Source: DATDRM01 sp035291705
GTDB lineage: Bacteria; Chloroflexota; Anaerolineae; Anaerolineales; UBA4823
Direction: 5' to 3'
Assembly: GCA_035291705.1 (NCBI GenBank)
Contig: DATDRM010000333.1
Coordinates: 1-10,270 of the forward strand
DNA: 10,270 nucleotides
In this document: one piece after another, positions 1 to 6,492 of the stretch
Numbering within the stretch: position 1 is the first letter of the stretch
How the letters are laid out: each line of letters starts with the position of its first letter
The notes under the pieces: generated by a model
Database searches by the model: none
What the model was told of the DNA's origin: nothing
The model's input: the letters and a program-made list of their open reading frames with translations, nothing else
Made by a program: the position numbers and the translations under genes

Positions 1-345
1 ATGGTCGACCCCCGGCGTACAGTGCAGGTTCTAGTTAACCTGCTTGCAAATGCCAGCAAGTACGGTCCAGCCGACGCTGAGATCACCATCCAGGCCAATA
101 TTCAAGACGGCTGGGTGCGCGTGGATGTATCCGACCGCGGCTCTGGCGTCCCAGAAGAATACCGCGAAAACCTGTATCAACGTTTCATCGTCCCCGGTTC
201 GACCAACGCTGAACTCAAAGGGGGGATTGGACTGGGTCTTTCGGTGGTCAAAGCGGTGGTTGAAGCCCAAGGCGGCCAGACAGGTTGGTGTGATCGCCAG
301 GGCGGCGGATCCACTTTCTGGTTCACTTTGCCAGGCATAGGTTGA
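1..345 (+). CDS. Sensor histidine kinase, C-terminal ATP-binding end (5' truncated by window)
   Basis: The reading frame is open from the first base and ends at a TGA at 343-345. The 114 residues are a HATPase_c domain and nothing more. The N-box is around residues 10-21 (key Asn17 in LLANASKYG), the G1 box is DRGSGVP (Asp45), an F-box-like LYQRFI follows, and the G2 box is GGIGLGL near residues 74-80. These bind ATP for autophosphorylation. The first Met aligns inside the usual residues before the N-box, so it is almost certainly internal; the sensor and phospho-accepting His parts lie upstream of the window. An OmpR-type regulator starts 2 bases after the stop, so the two are most likely a cognate two-component pair made from one transcript. 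The signal sensed cannot be told from this fragment. Confidence 0.93.
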   Translation: MVDPRRTVQVLVNLLANASKYGPADAEITIQANIQDGWVRVDVSDRGSGVPEEYRENLYQRFIVPGSTNAELKGGIGLGLSVVKAVVEAQGGQTGWCDRQGGGSTFWFTLPGIG

Positions 346-347
346 TC

Positions 348-1028
348 ATGAAGGCTTTAATCGTCGACGACGACCGGGTGCTGGCCGATGTGGTTGCCTT
401 TGCCTTACGGCGCGAGGGCTTCCATGTAATCCAGGCTTATGACGGCCTCTCCGCCTTGCAGCGCTGGGCGGAAGATAAACCCGACCTGATCGTATTAGAT
501 GTTAACCTGCCCAAGATGGATGGCTTTACCGTCTGCCAGCGCATCCGCCGCGAAGCAGACACACCGATCATCATGCTCACGGTGCGTGGCGAGGACGACG
601 ATATTGTCCACGGCCTGGAACTCGGCGCAGACGATTACATCTCTAAACCTTTCAGCCCGCGCCAGTTAGTGGCGCGCGCCCAGGCGGTCCTGCGTCGCGC
701 CGGACAATCGGCCACCCCCTCCCCGCGTCAGGTTGGCGACCTGCTCCTGGCAACCAGCCGGCGCGAGGTGCGCATTGGCGAAGGGGAGACGATCCCCCTG
801 ACTGCCCTGGAAGGGCGCTTGTTGGACTGTCTGATGGTCAACGCCGGGCAAGTCTTGACCATCGATGCCATCATCGACCACGTCTGGGGCCCTGGAGGTG
901 GAGACCGCGACATGTTGCGCCAGCTCGTACGTCGCCTGAGAGCCAAGGTTGAACCTGATCCGGCGCAACCCACTTATATCAAGGTTGTCCCCGGCCTTGG
1001 TTATGGGCTTTTGATCGGCCGCACATAA
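348..1028 (+). CDS. OmpR/PhoB-family response regulator (first of two paralogues)
   Basis: This 226-residue DNA-binding response regulator has a receiver domain at about residues 1-118, with acidic pocket Asp7-Asp9, phospho-acceptor Asp51 (VLDVNLP), Thr78 and Lys100 (SKPF). A C-terminal winged-helix domain (Trans_reg_C type) spans about 129-226 and ends in the family's typical beta-hairpin (KVVPGLGYGL). The ATG at 348 is preferred, with AGG at 339-341 six bases ahead. A TTG at 342 overlapping the kinase stop would add two residues. It is likely phosphorylated by the kinase that ends just upstream. Its receiver is about 76% identical, by hand alignment, to that of the regulator at 1250-1939, and the DNA-binding domains are also alike, so both may recognise the same DNA sites. 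TTGTCAY direct repeats in front of the next two transcription units are candidate targets (inference). Confidence 0.95.
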   Translation: MKALIVDDDRVLADVVAFALRREGFHVIQAYDGLSALQRWAEDKPDLIVLDVNLPKMDGFTVCQRIRREADTPIIMLTVRGEDDDIVHGLELGADDYISKPFSPRQLVARAQAVLRRAGQSATPSPRQVGDLLLATSRREVRIGEGETIPLTALEGRLLDCLMVNAGQVLTIDAIIDHVWGPGGGDRDMLRQLVRRLRAKVEPDPAQPTYIKVVPGLGYGLLIGRT

Positions 1029-1033
1029 TTTAT

Positions 1034-1047
1034 CTAGCAATTGCTAG
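1034..1047. repeat. 14-base perfect palindrome after the first regulator
   Basis: CTAGCAATTGCTAG reads the same on both strands and lies 6 bases after the regulator's stop codon. It has no loop and no T-run, so it is not a terminator by itself. It could be a dimeric protein-binding site or chance. No second copy was seen in the window. Confidence 0.5.
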
Positions 1048-1087
1048 TCGTCCAATAGTTGCACGCAGCTCGTAAAGCAGTGGCCCG

Positions 1088-1116
1088 TTCATCCAGCAGT
1101 AGCACAGCTGGATGAA
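1088..1116. repeat. Inverted repeat (10-base arms, 9-base loop)
   Basis: TTCATCCAGC at 1088-1097 is the exact reverse complement of GCTGGATGAA at 1107-1116, with a 9-base loop between them. No T-run follows, so it is not a standard intrinsic terminator on either strand. It could stabilise the 3' end of the upstream transcript or act as a protein site. It sits 12 bases before the terminator at 1128. Confidence 0.55.
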
Positions 1117-1127
1117 TCGCTCACTCG

Positions 1128-1167
1128 AAGGGCGATTACGGCGGTTGACGTCGTAACCGCCCTTTTT
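1128..1167 (+). terminator. Rho-independent terminator after the kinase/regulator pair
   Basis: AAGGGCGATTACG at 1128-1140 pairs with CGTAACCGCCCTT at 1152-1164, making 13 positions with a single A-C mismatch around an 11-base loop. The run of five T at 1163-1167 follows. An alternative perfect 7-bp stem, GGCGGTT (1140-1146) with AACCGCC (1155-1161), ends at the same T-run. Either fold would end the upstream transcript just before the second regulator's promoter. Confidence 0.8.
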
Positions 1168-1171
1168 ACTC

Positions 1172-1228
1172 ATATCACAGCATTGTCATGAATTAATCAC
1201 GAAGTTTGTCATGTCCATCGAATATAGT
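1172..1228 (+). promoter_or_regulatory. Direct-repeat operator and promoter for the second response regulator
   Basis: Four heptamers share one face of the DNA: ATATCAC (1172), TTGTCAT (1183), TAATCAC (1194) and TTGTCAT (1206). Their start-to-start spacings are 11, 11 and 12 bases. A -10-like TATAGT lies at 1223-1228, 11 bases after the last TTGTCA. There is no normal -35 at 17 bases, which is usual where a PhoB/OmpR-type activator bound near -35 replaces it. The block aligns without gaps to 1963-2019 at 38 of 57 positions. The PhoB box of enterobacteria (CTGTCAT-N4-CTGTCAY) has the same repeat style, so the binder is probably one of the two OmpR/PhoB-family regulators encoded here (inference). 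Confidence 0.7.
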
Positions 1229-1249
1229 GGGGGAAATAGGCCATCAGAG

Positions 1250-1939
1250 ATGATGAAAGCACTTGTCGTAGATGATGATCATGCGCTGGCCGACGTCGTG
1301 GCTTTTGCCTTACGGCGTGCCGGTTTCCAGATTATCCAGGCTCATGATGGCTACCTTGCCTTGCAGCTTTGGGTTGAGGAAAAACCAGACCTGATCATCC
1401 TCGATATCAATCTGCCCAAGATAGATGGCTTTACTGTCTGCCAGCGCATTCGCGCAGAAGATGATACCCCGATCATCCTGCTCACAGTCAGGGACAGCGA
1501 GGAAGACATCCTCCACGGCCTGGAACTCGGTGCCGACTTATACCTGACAAAGCCATTTAGCCTCCGCCAGCTGGTAGCGCGCGCCCAGGCGCTCTTACGC
1601 CGCGCCGGAAGATCGCCAGCCCCCTCCCCTCTTATCCTGGGCAAGGCCGCCCGCGCGCCTGACCATCGCTATGTATCCGTACGTCCAGGACAACCGGTTG
1701 CTTTAACTCCCCTGGAGCGGCGCCTTTGGGATTGTCTGTTAACTTATTCAGGACAGGCGTTGGAGTGCGATGCCATCATCGAACACATCTGGGGTTACAA
1801 AGGTGGGGGGCGAGCCGCCTTGCGTCAGCTTGTCTGCCGGCTGCGCAGCAAGATCGAACCCAACCCGACTAACCCGATCTTCATCAAAACTGTGCCCGGC
1901 GTGGGTTATCGCCTGGCAACCATGGGTGAACAACGCTAA
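1250..1939 (+). CDS. OmpR/PhoB-family response regulator (second paralogue, no adjacent kinase of its own)
   Basis: This 229-residue protein starts MMKALVVDDD. The receiver occupies about residues 1-120 (phospho-acceptor Asp52 in LDINLP, Thr79, Lys101 in TKPF). A winged-helix DNA-binding domain spans about 130-225 and ends in KTVPGVGYRL. An ATG at 1211 is in frame, but it lies inside the last operator repeat and upstream of the -10-like hexamer, so a start at 1250 (or 1253) is preferred; AGG at 1238-1240 is 9 bases before 1250. The protein is a close paralogue of the regulator at 348-1028, pointing to tandem duplication. The segment between the domains (about 120-140) is longer and less conserved. 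Its phosphodonor may be the upstream partial kinase or the GAF-kinase at 6898. It has its own terminator-insulated promoter and may regulate itself. Confidence 0.93.
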   Translation: MMKALVVDDDHALADVVAFALRRAGFQIIQAHDGYLALQLWVEEKPDLIILDINLPKIDGFTVCQRIRAEDDTPIILLTVRDSEEDILHGLELGADLYLTKPFSLRQLVARAQALLRRAGRSPAPSPLILGKAARAPDHRYVSVRPGQPVALTPLERRLWDCLLTYSGQALECDAIIEHIWGYKGGGRAALRQLVCRLRSKIEPNPTNPIFIKTVPGVGYRLATMGEQR

Positions 1940-1944
1940 GAATT

Positions 1945-1964
1945 AAACCGGGCGACTGGTTTTT
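1945..1964 (+). terminator. Short terminator-like hairpin after the second regulator
   Basis: AAACCGG (1945-1951) pairs with CTGGTTT (1956-1962) through seven pairs, one of them G-U, closed by a GCGA tetraloop of the stable GNRA type. It runs into five T (1960-1964). The T-run is short and the stem A/T-rich at its base, so termination may be partial. The T-run overlaps the first operator heptamer of the next promoter (1963). Confidence 0.55.
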
Positions 1965-2019
1965 GTCACAGTTTTGTCATTCGCTTATCACGGGGTTTGT
2001 CACCGCTATCCGTTATATT
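1963..2019 (+). promoter_or_regulatory. Direct-repeat operator and promoter for the hydrogenase operon
   Basis: Four heptamers, TTGTCAC (1963), TTGTCAT (1974), TTATCAC (1985) and TTGTCAC (1997), have start spacings of 11, 11 and 12 bases, the same as in the copy at 1172-1228. TATATT at 2014-2019 lies 11 bases after the last TTGTCA, giving an expected start of transcription near 2026 and a leader of about 25 bases before the GTG at 2052. Another reading is TTGTCA (1997-2002), 17 bases, GATAGT (2020-2025) as a plain sigma70 promoter, but the sister site has no counterpart to that -10. PhoB-type regulators bind such 11-base direct repeats. Control by the neighbouring OmpR-type regulators is inferred. 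Confidence 0.72.
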
Positions 2020-2051
2020 GATAGTGAAATACATCACTTAAGGAGCGATCC

Positions 2052-3098
2052 GTGAGCCTTACCATCCTTCAAAAATCTGAACTTTCTGATTTTATCCACC
2101 GGCTCATGCCGCATTACCGGGTCGTCGGACCGGTCGAATCGAACGGCGGGTACGCCTTTGACGAGATCGCCGATCCAGATGCCCTGCGGCTGGATTATCC
2201 CACGACGATCCTGCCCCCCAAGAAGTATCTGCTACCACCGCGGGAAACCCTGTTTAAGTTCGATAGAACCAATGGCGGTTACCTGGAGCCAGCGCCACAA
2301 GACCGACCCACCGTCATCTTCGGCGTACACACCTGCGATTTGCACGCCATCCAGCTGCTCGATGCGGTCTTCTCGACAGGCTTCCCCGACCCGCACTATC
2401 TGGAGCGGCGGAACCGCACCTTGATCGTGGGCATCGAATGCCTCCGTCCCTGCGACGAACACTCCTTCTGCAAGAGCATGGGAACACTGACCGCCGAGGA
2501 AGGCTACGACCTGCATTTGATCGACCTGGGCGATGCCTATGCAGTCGATATCGGGACATCAGAGGGGCACGATTTATTGGGTCTGTACGCCTCCACCACC
2601 CCAGCCAAACCAGGTGAGATGCAGCGGCTGAATGCAGTGATCAGCGAGAAGTGGCCAAAGTTCCCCTACCGCTTGGAGTTTGATGTCAGCGATTTGCCCT
2701 CCCTGCTAAGCCTGAGTGCAAAAAGCCCATTATGGGCTGAATTAGGAGAGCGCTGCCTAGCCTGCGCAGCGTGTACCAATGTCTGTCCAACCTGTTTCTG
2801 TTTCGATGTAAAGGACGAAATCGAACTGGACCTGCGCCGTGGGGAACGAGTACGGATTTGGGATAGCTGCCAGCTGGACGAATTTGCCACGGTCGCCGGC
2901 GGTCACAATTTCCGCAAGAGCCGGGCTTTGCGCCAACGCCATCGCTTCATGCGGAAAGGCAAGTACATTCTGGAAGCCCATAAACACCTGGGCTGCGTCG
3001 GTTGTGGCCGCTGTGCCCGGGCTTGTCTGGTCGATATCACCCCAGTGGGTGTTTTTAACGAACTCTACCGCCAACAAGAGGCAGGTAGCACACTATGA
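2052..3098 (+). CDS. hydB: [NiFe] hydrogenase (group 3b-type) beta subunit, 4Fe-4S dicluster protein
   Basis: This 348-residue soluble iron-sulfur protein should carry electrons between the hydrogenase small subunit and the flavin gamma subunit. Two ferredoxin-type motifs near the C-terminus each fit one [4Fe-4S] cluster: Cys235/238/241/245 (CLACAACTNVCP) and Cys315/318/321/325 (CVGCGRCARACL). The N-terminal two thirds match the hydrogenase beta/AsrA-type domain, with further conserved cysteines at 95, 130, 134, 140, 248 and 250. The start is GTG at 2052 with AGGAG at 2041-2045, six bases ahead. Its stop overlaps the next start (ATGA). AsrA of anaerobic sulfite reductase is a relative, but the NiFe subunits downstream in beta-gamma-delta-alpha order identify this copy as hydrogenase. 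First gene of the operon. Confidence 0.93.
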   Translation: MSLTILQKSELSDFIHRLMPHYRVVGPVESNGGYAFDEIADPDALRLDYPTTILPPKKYLLPPRETLFKFDRTNGGYLEPAPQDRPTVIFGVHTCDLHAIQLLDAVFSTGFPDPHYLERRNRTLIVGIECLRPCDEHSFCKSMGTLTAEEGYDLHLIDLGDAYAVDIGTSEGHDLLGLYASTTPAKPGEMQRLNAVISEKWPKFPYRLEFDVSDLPSLLSLSAKSPLWAELGERCLACAACTNVCPTCFCFDVKDEIELDLRRGERVRIWDSCQLDEFATVAGGHNFRKSRALRQRHRFMRKGKYILEAHKHLGCVGCGRCARACLVDITPVGVFNELYRQQEAGSTL

Positions 3099-3952
3099 TC
3101 ACGAACAGGACCTTTCCATCAATGACTGATGAGCTCCAGATCTTCCTCCCGGAGATGGCGCGTATCGCCCAAATTGAGCAGCTCACCGCGTTGGAGAAGC
3201 TTTTTACAATTGAATTACCGGCCGGAAGATCCCTGGATCACCGCCCCGGACAGTTCGTCGAGGTTTCTTTCCTGGGGATCGGCGAAGCCCCGATCAGCAT
3301 CAGCAGCAGTCCCAGCCGGAGCAATGGCACCTTTGAGCTGTGTGTGCGCAAAGCCGGAGACGTGACCGGTGCGCTGCATCGCCTGATGCCTGGTGACAGG
3401 ATCGGCATTCGCGGGCCATTTGGGCACGGTTTTCCGATCGAGCACTTCCGCGGCAAGGACATGCTGTTCGCGCCTGGTGGATTGGGGCTCGCCCCAGCGC
3501 GTTCGCTGATCAACCAAGTGTTGGATGAGCGCGCCCAGTTCGGGCGGGTGATCATCCTTTATGGAGCGCGCACCCCCTCCGAGCTGCTGTTTAAAGATGA
3601 ACTCAAGCGCTGGGGGGAACGCAACGATGTCGAGCTGTATCTTACCGTCGACCGGGGCGACGAGACCTGGGACGGGCATATCGGCGTCATCACCACCCTA
3701 TTCAAGGATATTTCAATTAACCCGCGCAACACAGTCGCGGTGACCGTCGGCCCGCCGGTAATGTACCGCTTCGTGTTGATGGAATTGCTCGGCAAAGGAA
3801 TTCCAGAGGGCAATATCTGGCTGTCTCTGGAACGCCGCATGAAATGCGGCGTGGGTAAGTGTGGTCACTGCCAGATCAACAACATCTATACCTGCCAATC
3901 TGGGCCGGTCTTTTCATATCGGGATATCAAAGGGCTGGAGGAGGCGTTATGA
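3095..3952 (+). CDS. hydG: [NiFe] hydrogenase (group 3b-type) gamma subunit, FAD/NAD(P)-binding reductase
   Basis: This 285-residue ferredoxin-NADP-reductase-like subunit should pass electrons between pyridine nucleotide and the hydrogenase iron-sulfur chain. The FAD-binding barrel covers about residues 20-115 (RPGQFVEV at 50-57, then APISISS). The NAD(P)-binding fold covers about 120-245 (APGGLGLAP at 126-134, VGPPVM at 218-223). A C-terminal cysteine cluster, Cys251/256/259/267 (CGVGKCGHC...C), is the site of an iron-sulfur cluster, [2Fe-2S] by analogy with PyrK-like relatives. The ATG at 3095 overlaps the previous stop. An ATG at 3122 with AGGA upstream is an alternative start and would remove nine residues. 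AsrB is the nearest non-hydrogenase relative. NADP rather than NAD use is assumed from the group and is not shown by the sequence. Confidence 0.93.
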   Translation: MITNRTFPSMTDELQIFLPEMARIAQIEQLTALEKLFTIELPAGRSLDHRPGQFVEVSFLGIGEAPISISSSPSRSNGTFELCVRKAGDVTGALHRLMPGDRIGIRGPFGHGFPIEHFRGKDMLFAPGGLGLAPARSLINQVLDERAQFGRVIILYGARTPSELLFKDELKRWGERNDVELYLTVDRGDETWDGHIGVITTLFKDISINPRNTVAVTVGPPVMYRFVLMELLGKGIPEGNIWLSLERRMKCGVGKCGHCQINNIYTCQSGPVFSYRDIKGLEEAL

Positions 3953-4725
3953 GCCAGAACGGTAAACCCAAAGTAGCTTTCTTCGACTTCACTAGTTGTG
4001 AGGGCTGCCAGCTTACGGTGGTAGATTCACTGCAGGACCATCCTGATCTATTGGCGGCGGTCGAGATCGTCCAATTCCGGGAGGCCATGTCTGAGAAAGG
4101 CGAGGACTATCTCGTAGCTTTCATCGAGGGTTCTTGTACTCGGGAGAGCGACGAAGCCCGTCTGAAGAAGATCCGCGAACAGGCCTCCATCGTCGTAGCT
4201 TTGGGCTCTTGCGCCCATCTGGGTGGCGTGAATTCCCTCAAGTACCTGCATCCTCTGGATGAAGTTCGCCGGTACGTGTATGGCGATCAGGCAGACTGGT
4301 ATGACACATACGACGTGCGCCCCATTGAGGCTGTCATCCCAGTGGATTTCGTTATCCCTGGATGCCCAATCGACCGCCAGGAATTCATCTCTGCTGTCAA
4401 GGCCCTGCTGCTCGGGAAAAAGCCTTTCATCCCAGATTACCCGCTGTGCGTCGAGTGCAAGCTCAAAGAGAACACCTGTCTGTTTACTCGAGGCAAGGTC
4501 TGCATGGGACCGGTCACCCGCGCAGGTTGTGACGCCATCTGCCCAACTTACGGCCAGTCGTGCGAAGCCTGCCGGGGATTCATCTCTAATCCCAACGAAA
4601 CCGCAATGCGAGATGTGCTGACCAAGCACGGCCTCACCGTGGAGGGGCTCACCTCGATGTATACCATGTTCACAACCTACCAGGTGCGTGAAACCTTGCT
4701 GCAGAGGAAAAATGCCAATGAATAA
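3949..4725 (+). CDS. hydD: [NiFe] hydrogenase (group 3b-type) delta subunit (small subunit, three Fe-S clusters)
   Basis: This 258-residue cytoplasmic small subunit is of the NuoB/20-kDa type and has no Tat signal peptide. The proximal [4Fe-4S] cluster is expected at Cys17 and Cys20 (SCEGC), Cys88 (GSCAH) and Cys139 (GCP). The C-terminal half has eight more cysteines (167, 170, 177, 185, 194, 198, 205, 208) that would hold two further clusters. It wires the NiFe site in the large subunit to the beta and gamma subunits. The ATG at 3949 has a strong GGAGGAGG (3937-3944) just ahead and overlaps the previous stop as ATGA. A longer in-frame start at 3859 lies inside the gamma-subunit gene and is rejected. 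It overlaps the large-subunit gene by 8 bases. Confidence 0.95.
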   Translation: MSQNGKPKVAFFDFTSCEGCQLTVVDSLQDHPDLLAAVEIVQFREAMSEKGEDYLVAFIEGSCTRESDEARLKKIREQASIVVALGSCAHLGGVNSLKYLHPLDEVRRYVYGDQADWYDTYDVRPIEAVIPVDFVIPGCPIDRQEFISAVKALLLGKKPFIPDYPLCVECKLKENTCLFTRGKVCMGPVTRAGCDAICPTYGQSCEACRGFISNPNETAMRDVLTKHGLTVEGLTSMYTMFTTYQVRETLLQRKNANE

Positions 4726-6004
4726 GAGAATCGATGTCCACCATGTCACGCGGGTCGAAGGCCACGGCAATATTGTCGTCGAAATCGAAGATGGGCGGAT
4801 CAAGGAATGCCGCCTGGATGTTGTGGAAACGCCGCGCTTTTTCGAGGCCATGTTGCGCGGCCGTCCCTATCAAGAAGCCTCCCACATCACCAGCCGCATC
4901 TGCGGTATCTGCGCCACCGGTCATGCCACCGCTTCGCTGCGCGCCTCTGAAAAAGCTCTGAGCGTCGAGCCGAGCGAGCAGACACAATTATTGCGTAAGC
5001 TGACCTTTCATGGCGAGATCCTCGATAGCCATGTGCTGCATGCTTATATGTTGGTGGCTCCCGATTTCCTGGGCGTGGGCAGCGTCATCCCCTTGGCGAC
5101 CAGCCACCCGGAGGTAGTCCTGCGCGCCTTGCGGATGAAGAAACTGGCGGGGGACATCTGTGCCGTGGTCACCGGGCGGCACACGCACCCGATCGCCATG
5201 TGCGTTGGTGGCTTTACCCACTTCCCCAAGCCGGCCGAACTTGAGAACCTGCACCAGCGACTGGTTGCCGCCCGCGCGGATGTCGATGAGACAGTCGCCT
5301 TGTTCGCTACCCTGCACTGGCCTCAGTTCGAGCGGGATACCGAATATGTCTCGCTCACCAAGCCTGACGAATACGCGTTCATCGACGGCGAGATCATCAC
5401 CAGCGACGGAGCACGCCTGCCGGCCGAGGCTTACCGCCAGGTGACCAACGAACACCTGGTGACTCACTCTTCAGCCAAGCATACCCGCCACCTGCGCCAG
5501 TCGTACATGGTCGGGGCGCTGGCTCGCTTCAATAATAACTACCCACAGCTTCACCCACGTGCCAAAGAGGCTGCTGCGACTTTGGGGCTTAAACCCAAGG
5601 TCACCAACCCGTACCTGAACTCAGCCGCCCAGGTGGTTGAGATCGTTCATTGCGTCGAAGATGCCATTGCGATCATCGACAGGTTGCTTGAGCGTGGCAT
5701 CACCAGCGAACAGCCAGCGCCGGTGAAGGCAATCCCAGGCGAGGGGGTGGGCGTCTGTGAAGTGCCGCGTGGCCTATTGATCCACCATTACTGGATCGGT
5801 GAGGATGGCAATATGACCGGCGCGGATTGTGTCATTCCCACCAACCAAAACCTGGCAAACCTGGAAGCCGATATGCTCGCTCTGACGCCCCTCATTGCCG
5901 AGAAGCCAATCAAGACTATGCAATTAGACCTGGAAATGCTGGTGCGTGCCTACGACCCGTGCATATCTTGCTCGGTGCATGTCTTGGAAGTGGAGCCGAA
6001 ATGA
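4718..6004 (+). CDS. hydA: [NiFe] hydrogenase (group 3b-type) alpha subunit (catalytic large subunit)
   Basis: This 428-residue subunit holds the NiFe centre where H2 is split or formed. The N-terminal ligand motif RICGICATGH gives Cys62 and Cys65 with His69, and the C-terminal motif DPCISCSVH gives Cys415 and Cys418 with His421, so all four Ni-binding cysteines are present. The conserved TRVEGHG lies at 11-17. Seven residues (VLEVEPK) follow His421 and are the expected peptide removed by the maturation protease encoded next. The ATG at 4718 is chosen because AGAGG (4703-4707) lies 10 bases ahead; an ATG at 4712 would add two residues. The stop overlaps the protease start as ATGA. The order after beta, gamma and delta is that of Pyrococcus sulfhydrogenase, supporting group 3b. 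F420-linked and Mvh-type group 3 enzymes lack this beta/gamma pair. Confidence 0.96.
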   Translation: MNKRIDVHHVTRVEGHGNIVVEIEDGRIKECRLDVVETPRFFEAMLRGRPYQEASHITSRICGICATGHATASLRASEKALSVEPSEQTQLLRKLTFHGEILDSHVLHAYMLVAPDFLGVGSVIPLATSHPEVVLRALRMKKLAGDICAVVTGRHTHPIAMCVGGFTHFPKPAELENLHQRLVAARADVDETVALFATLHWPQFERDTEYVSLTKPDEYAFIDGEIITSDGARLPAEAYRQVTNEHLVTHSSAKHTRHLRQSYMVGALARFNNNYPQLHPRAKEAAATLGLKPKVTNPYLNSAAQVVEIVHCVEDAIAIIDRLLERGITSEQPAPVKAIPGEGVGVCEVPRGLLIHHYWIGEDGNMTGADCVIPTNQNLANLEADMLALTPLIAEKPIKTMQLDLEMLVRAYDPCISCSVHVLEVEPK

Positions 6005-6492
6005 CCTTGACTCGCCAGCAGCCCGGCACGCTGATCTTAGGGATTGGCAATCCTCTCCTGGGAGATGATGGGTTGGGTGTGCGGGCTGTAGAAATCCTGG
6101 CTGGATGTGACCTGCCCCCACAGGTGAGCGTCATGGAGGCTGGTACACCTGGCTGGGGGCTGGCTACCTGGCTGGAGGGCTGGTCGCGGGCGATCATCAT
6201 CGACGCCGTGCACATGGGGGGAGCGCCGGGCACCTGGCGGCGCTTCGGACCGCAAGAAGTCCGTCTCATTGCCCAAGATGAAATCATCTCCCTGCACGAG
6301 CCGGGCCTGGTGAATGGCTTGGAATTAGCCCAGTCCCTTGACATTTTGCCAGAGGAGATCCTGATCTATGGCGTCGAACCCGGGCAATCCGAACCAGGTC
6401 AAGAACTTAGTCCCGCTGTCACGTTAGCCCTTCCCGAGCTGGTTGACGCTATCTTGTCCGATCTATGGAATGGAAGAACTAAACATGGATAA
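6001..6492 (+). CDS. Hydrogenase maturation protease (HycI/HybD family)
   Basis: This 163-residue endopeptidase should remove the short C-terminal tail of the large subunit after nickel insertion, which closes the NiFe site. The N-terminal fingerprint GIGNPLLGDDGLGVRA is at 14-29. The metal-sensing ligands line up with those of HybD: Asp23 (acid in GDDG), Asp68 (IIDAV) and His99 (SLHEPGL). Further upstream frame exists but lies inside the hydrogenase gene, and the ATG at 6001 overlaps that stop as ATGA. Its place directly after the large-subunit gene suggests it is dedicated to that substrate. No hypABCDEF genes are in the window, so the rest of the maturation set must be elsewhere. It overlaps the next gene by 8 bases. 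Confidence 0.93.
   Translation: MTLTRQQPGTLILGIGNPLLGDDGLGVRAVEILAGCDLPPQVSVMEAGTPGWGLATWLEGWSRAIIIDAVHMGGAPGTWRRFGPQEVRLIAQDEIISLHEPGLVNGLELAQSLDILPEEILIYGVEPGQSEPGQELSPAVTLALPELVDAILSDLWNGRTKHG

Noticed and set aside
1211..1249. ATG at 1211 as the start of the second regulator
   Set aside because: It lies inside the last operator heptamer and upstream of the -10-like TATAGT, would add 13 residues absent from the paralogue, and has no ribosome binding site. The start at 1250 fits better.
1997..2025. Plain sigma70 promoter TTGTCA, 17 bases, GATAGT before the hydrogenase operon
   Set aside because: Possible by spacing, but the sister site before the second regulator has GGGGGA at the matching position. 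The 11-base distance to TATAGT/TATATT is shared by both, so the activator-type layout is preferred.
3215..3679. 154-residue minus-strand frame within the gamma subunit gene
   Set aside because: Antisense to the FAD/NAD(P)-binding region, with no motif and no ribosome binding site. Shadow frame.
2052..3952. Beta and gamma subunits as anaerobic sulfite reductase AsrA/AsrB
   Set aside because: These families are related, but here the pair is followed by complete NiFe small and large subunits and a maturation protease, with no AsrC-like siroheme subunit.
4048..4851. 267-residue reading frame on the minus strand across the small/large subunit genes
   Set aside because: It is fully antisense to genes with clear cysteine motifs, has no recognisable domain, and is a long shadow of the kind common in GC-rich coding DNA.
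5827..6000. Longer in-frame start for the maturation protease
   Set aside because: It would add 58 residues that overlap the end of the large subunit and show no family match. The ATG at 6001 gives the normal family N-terminus.
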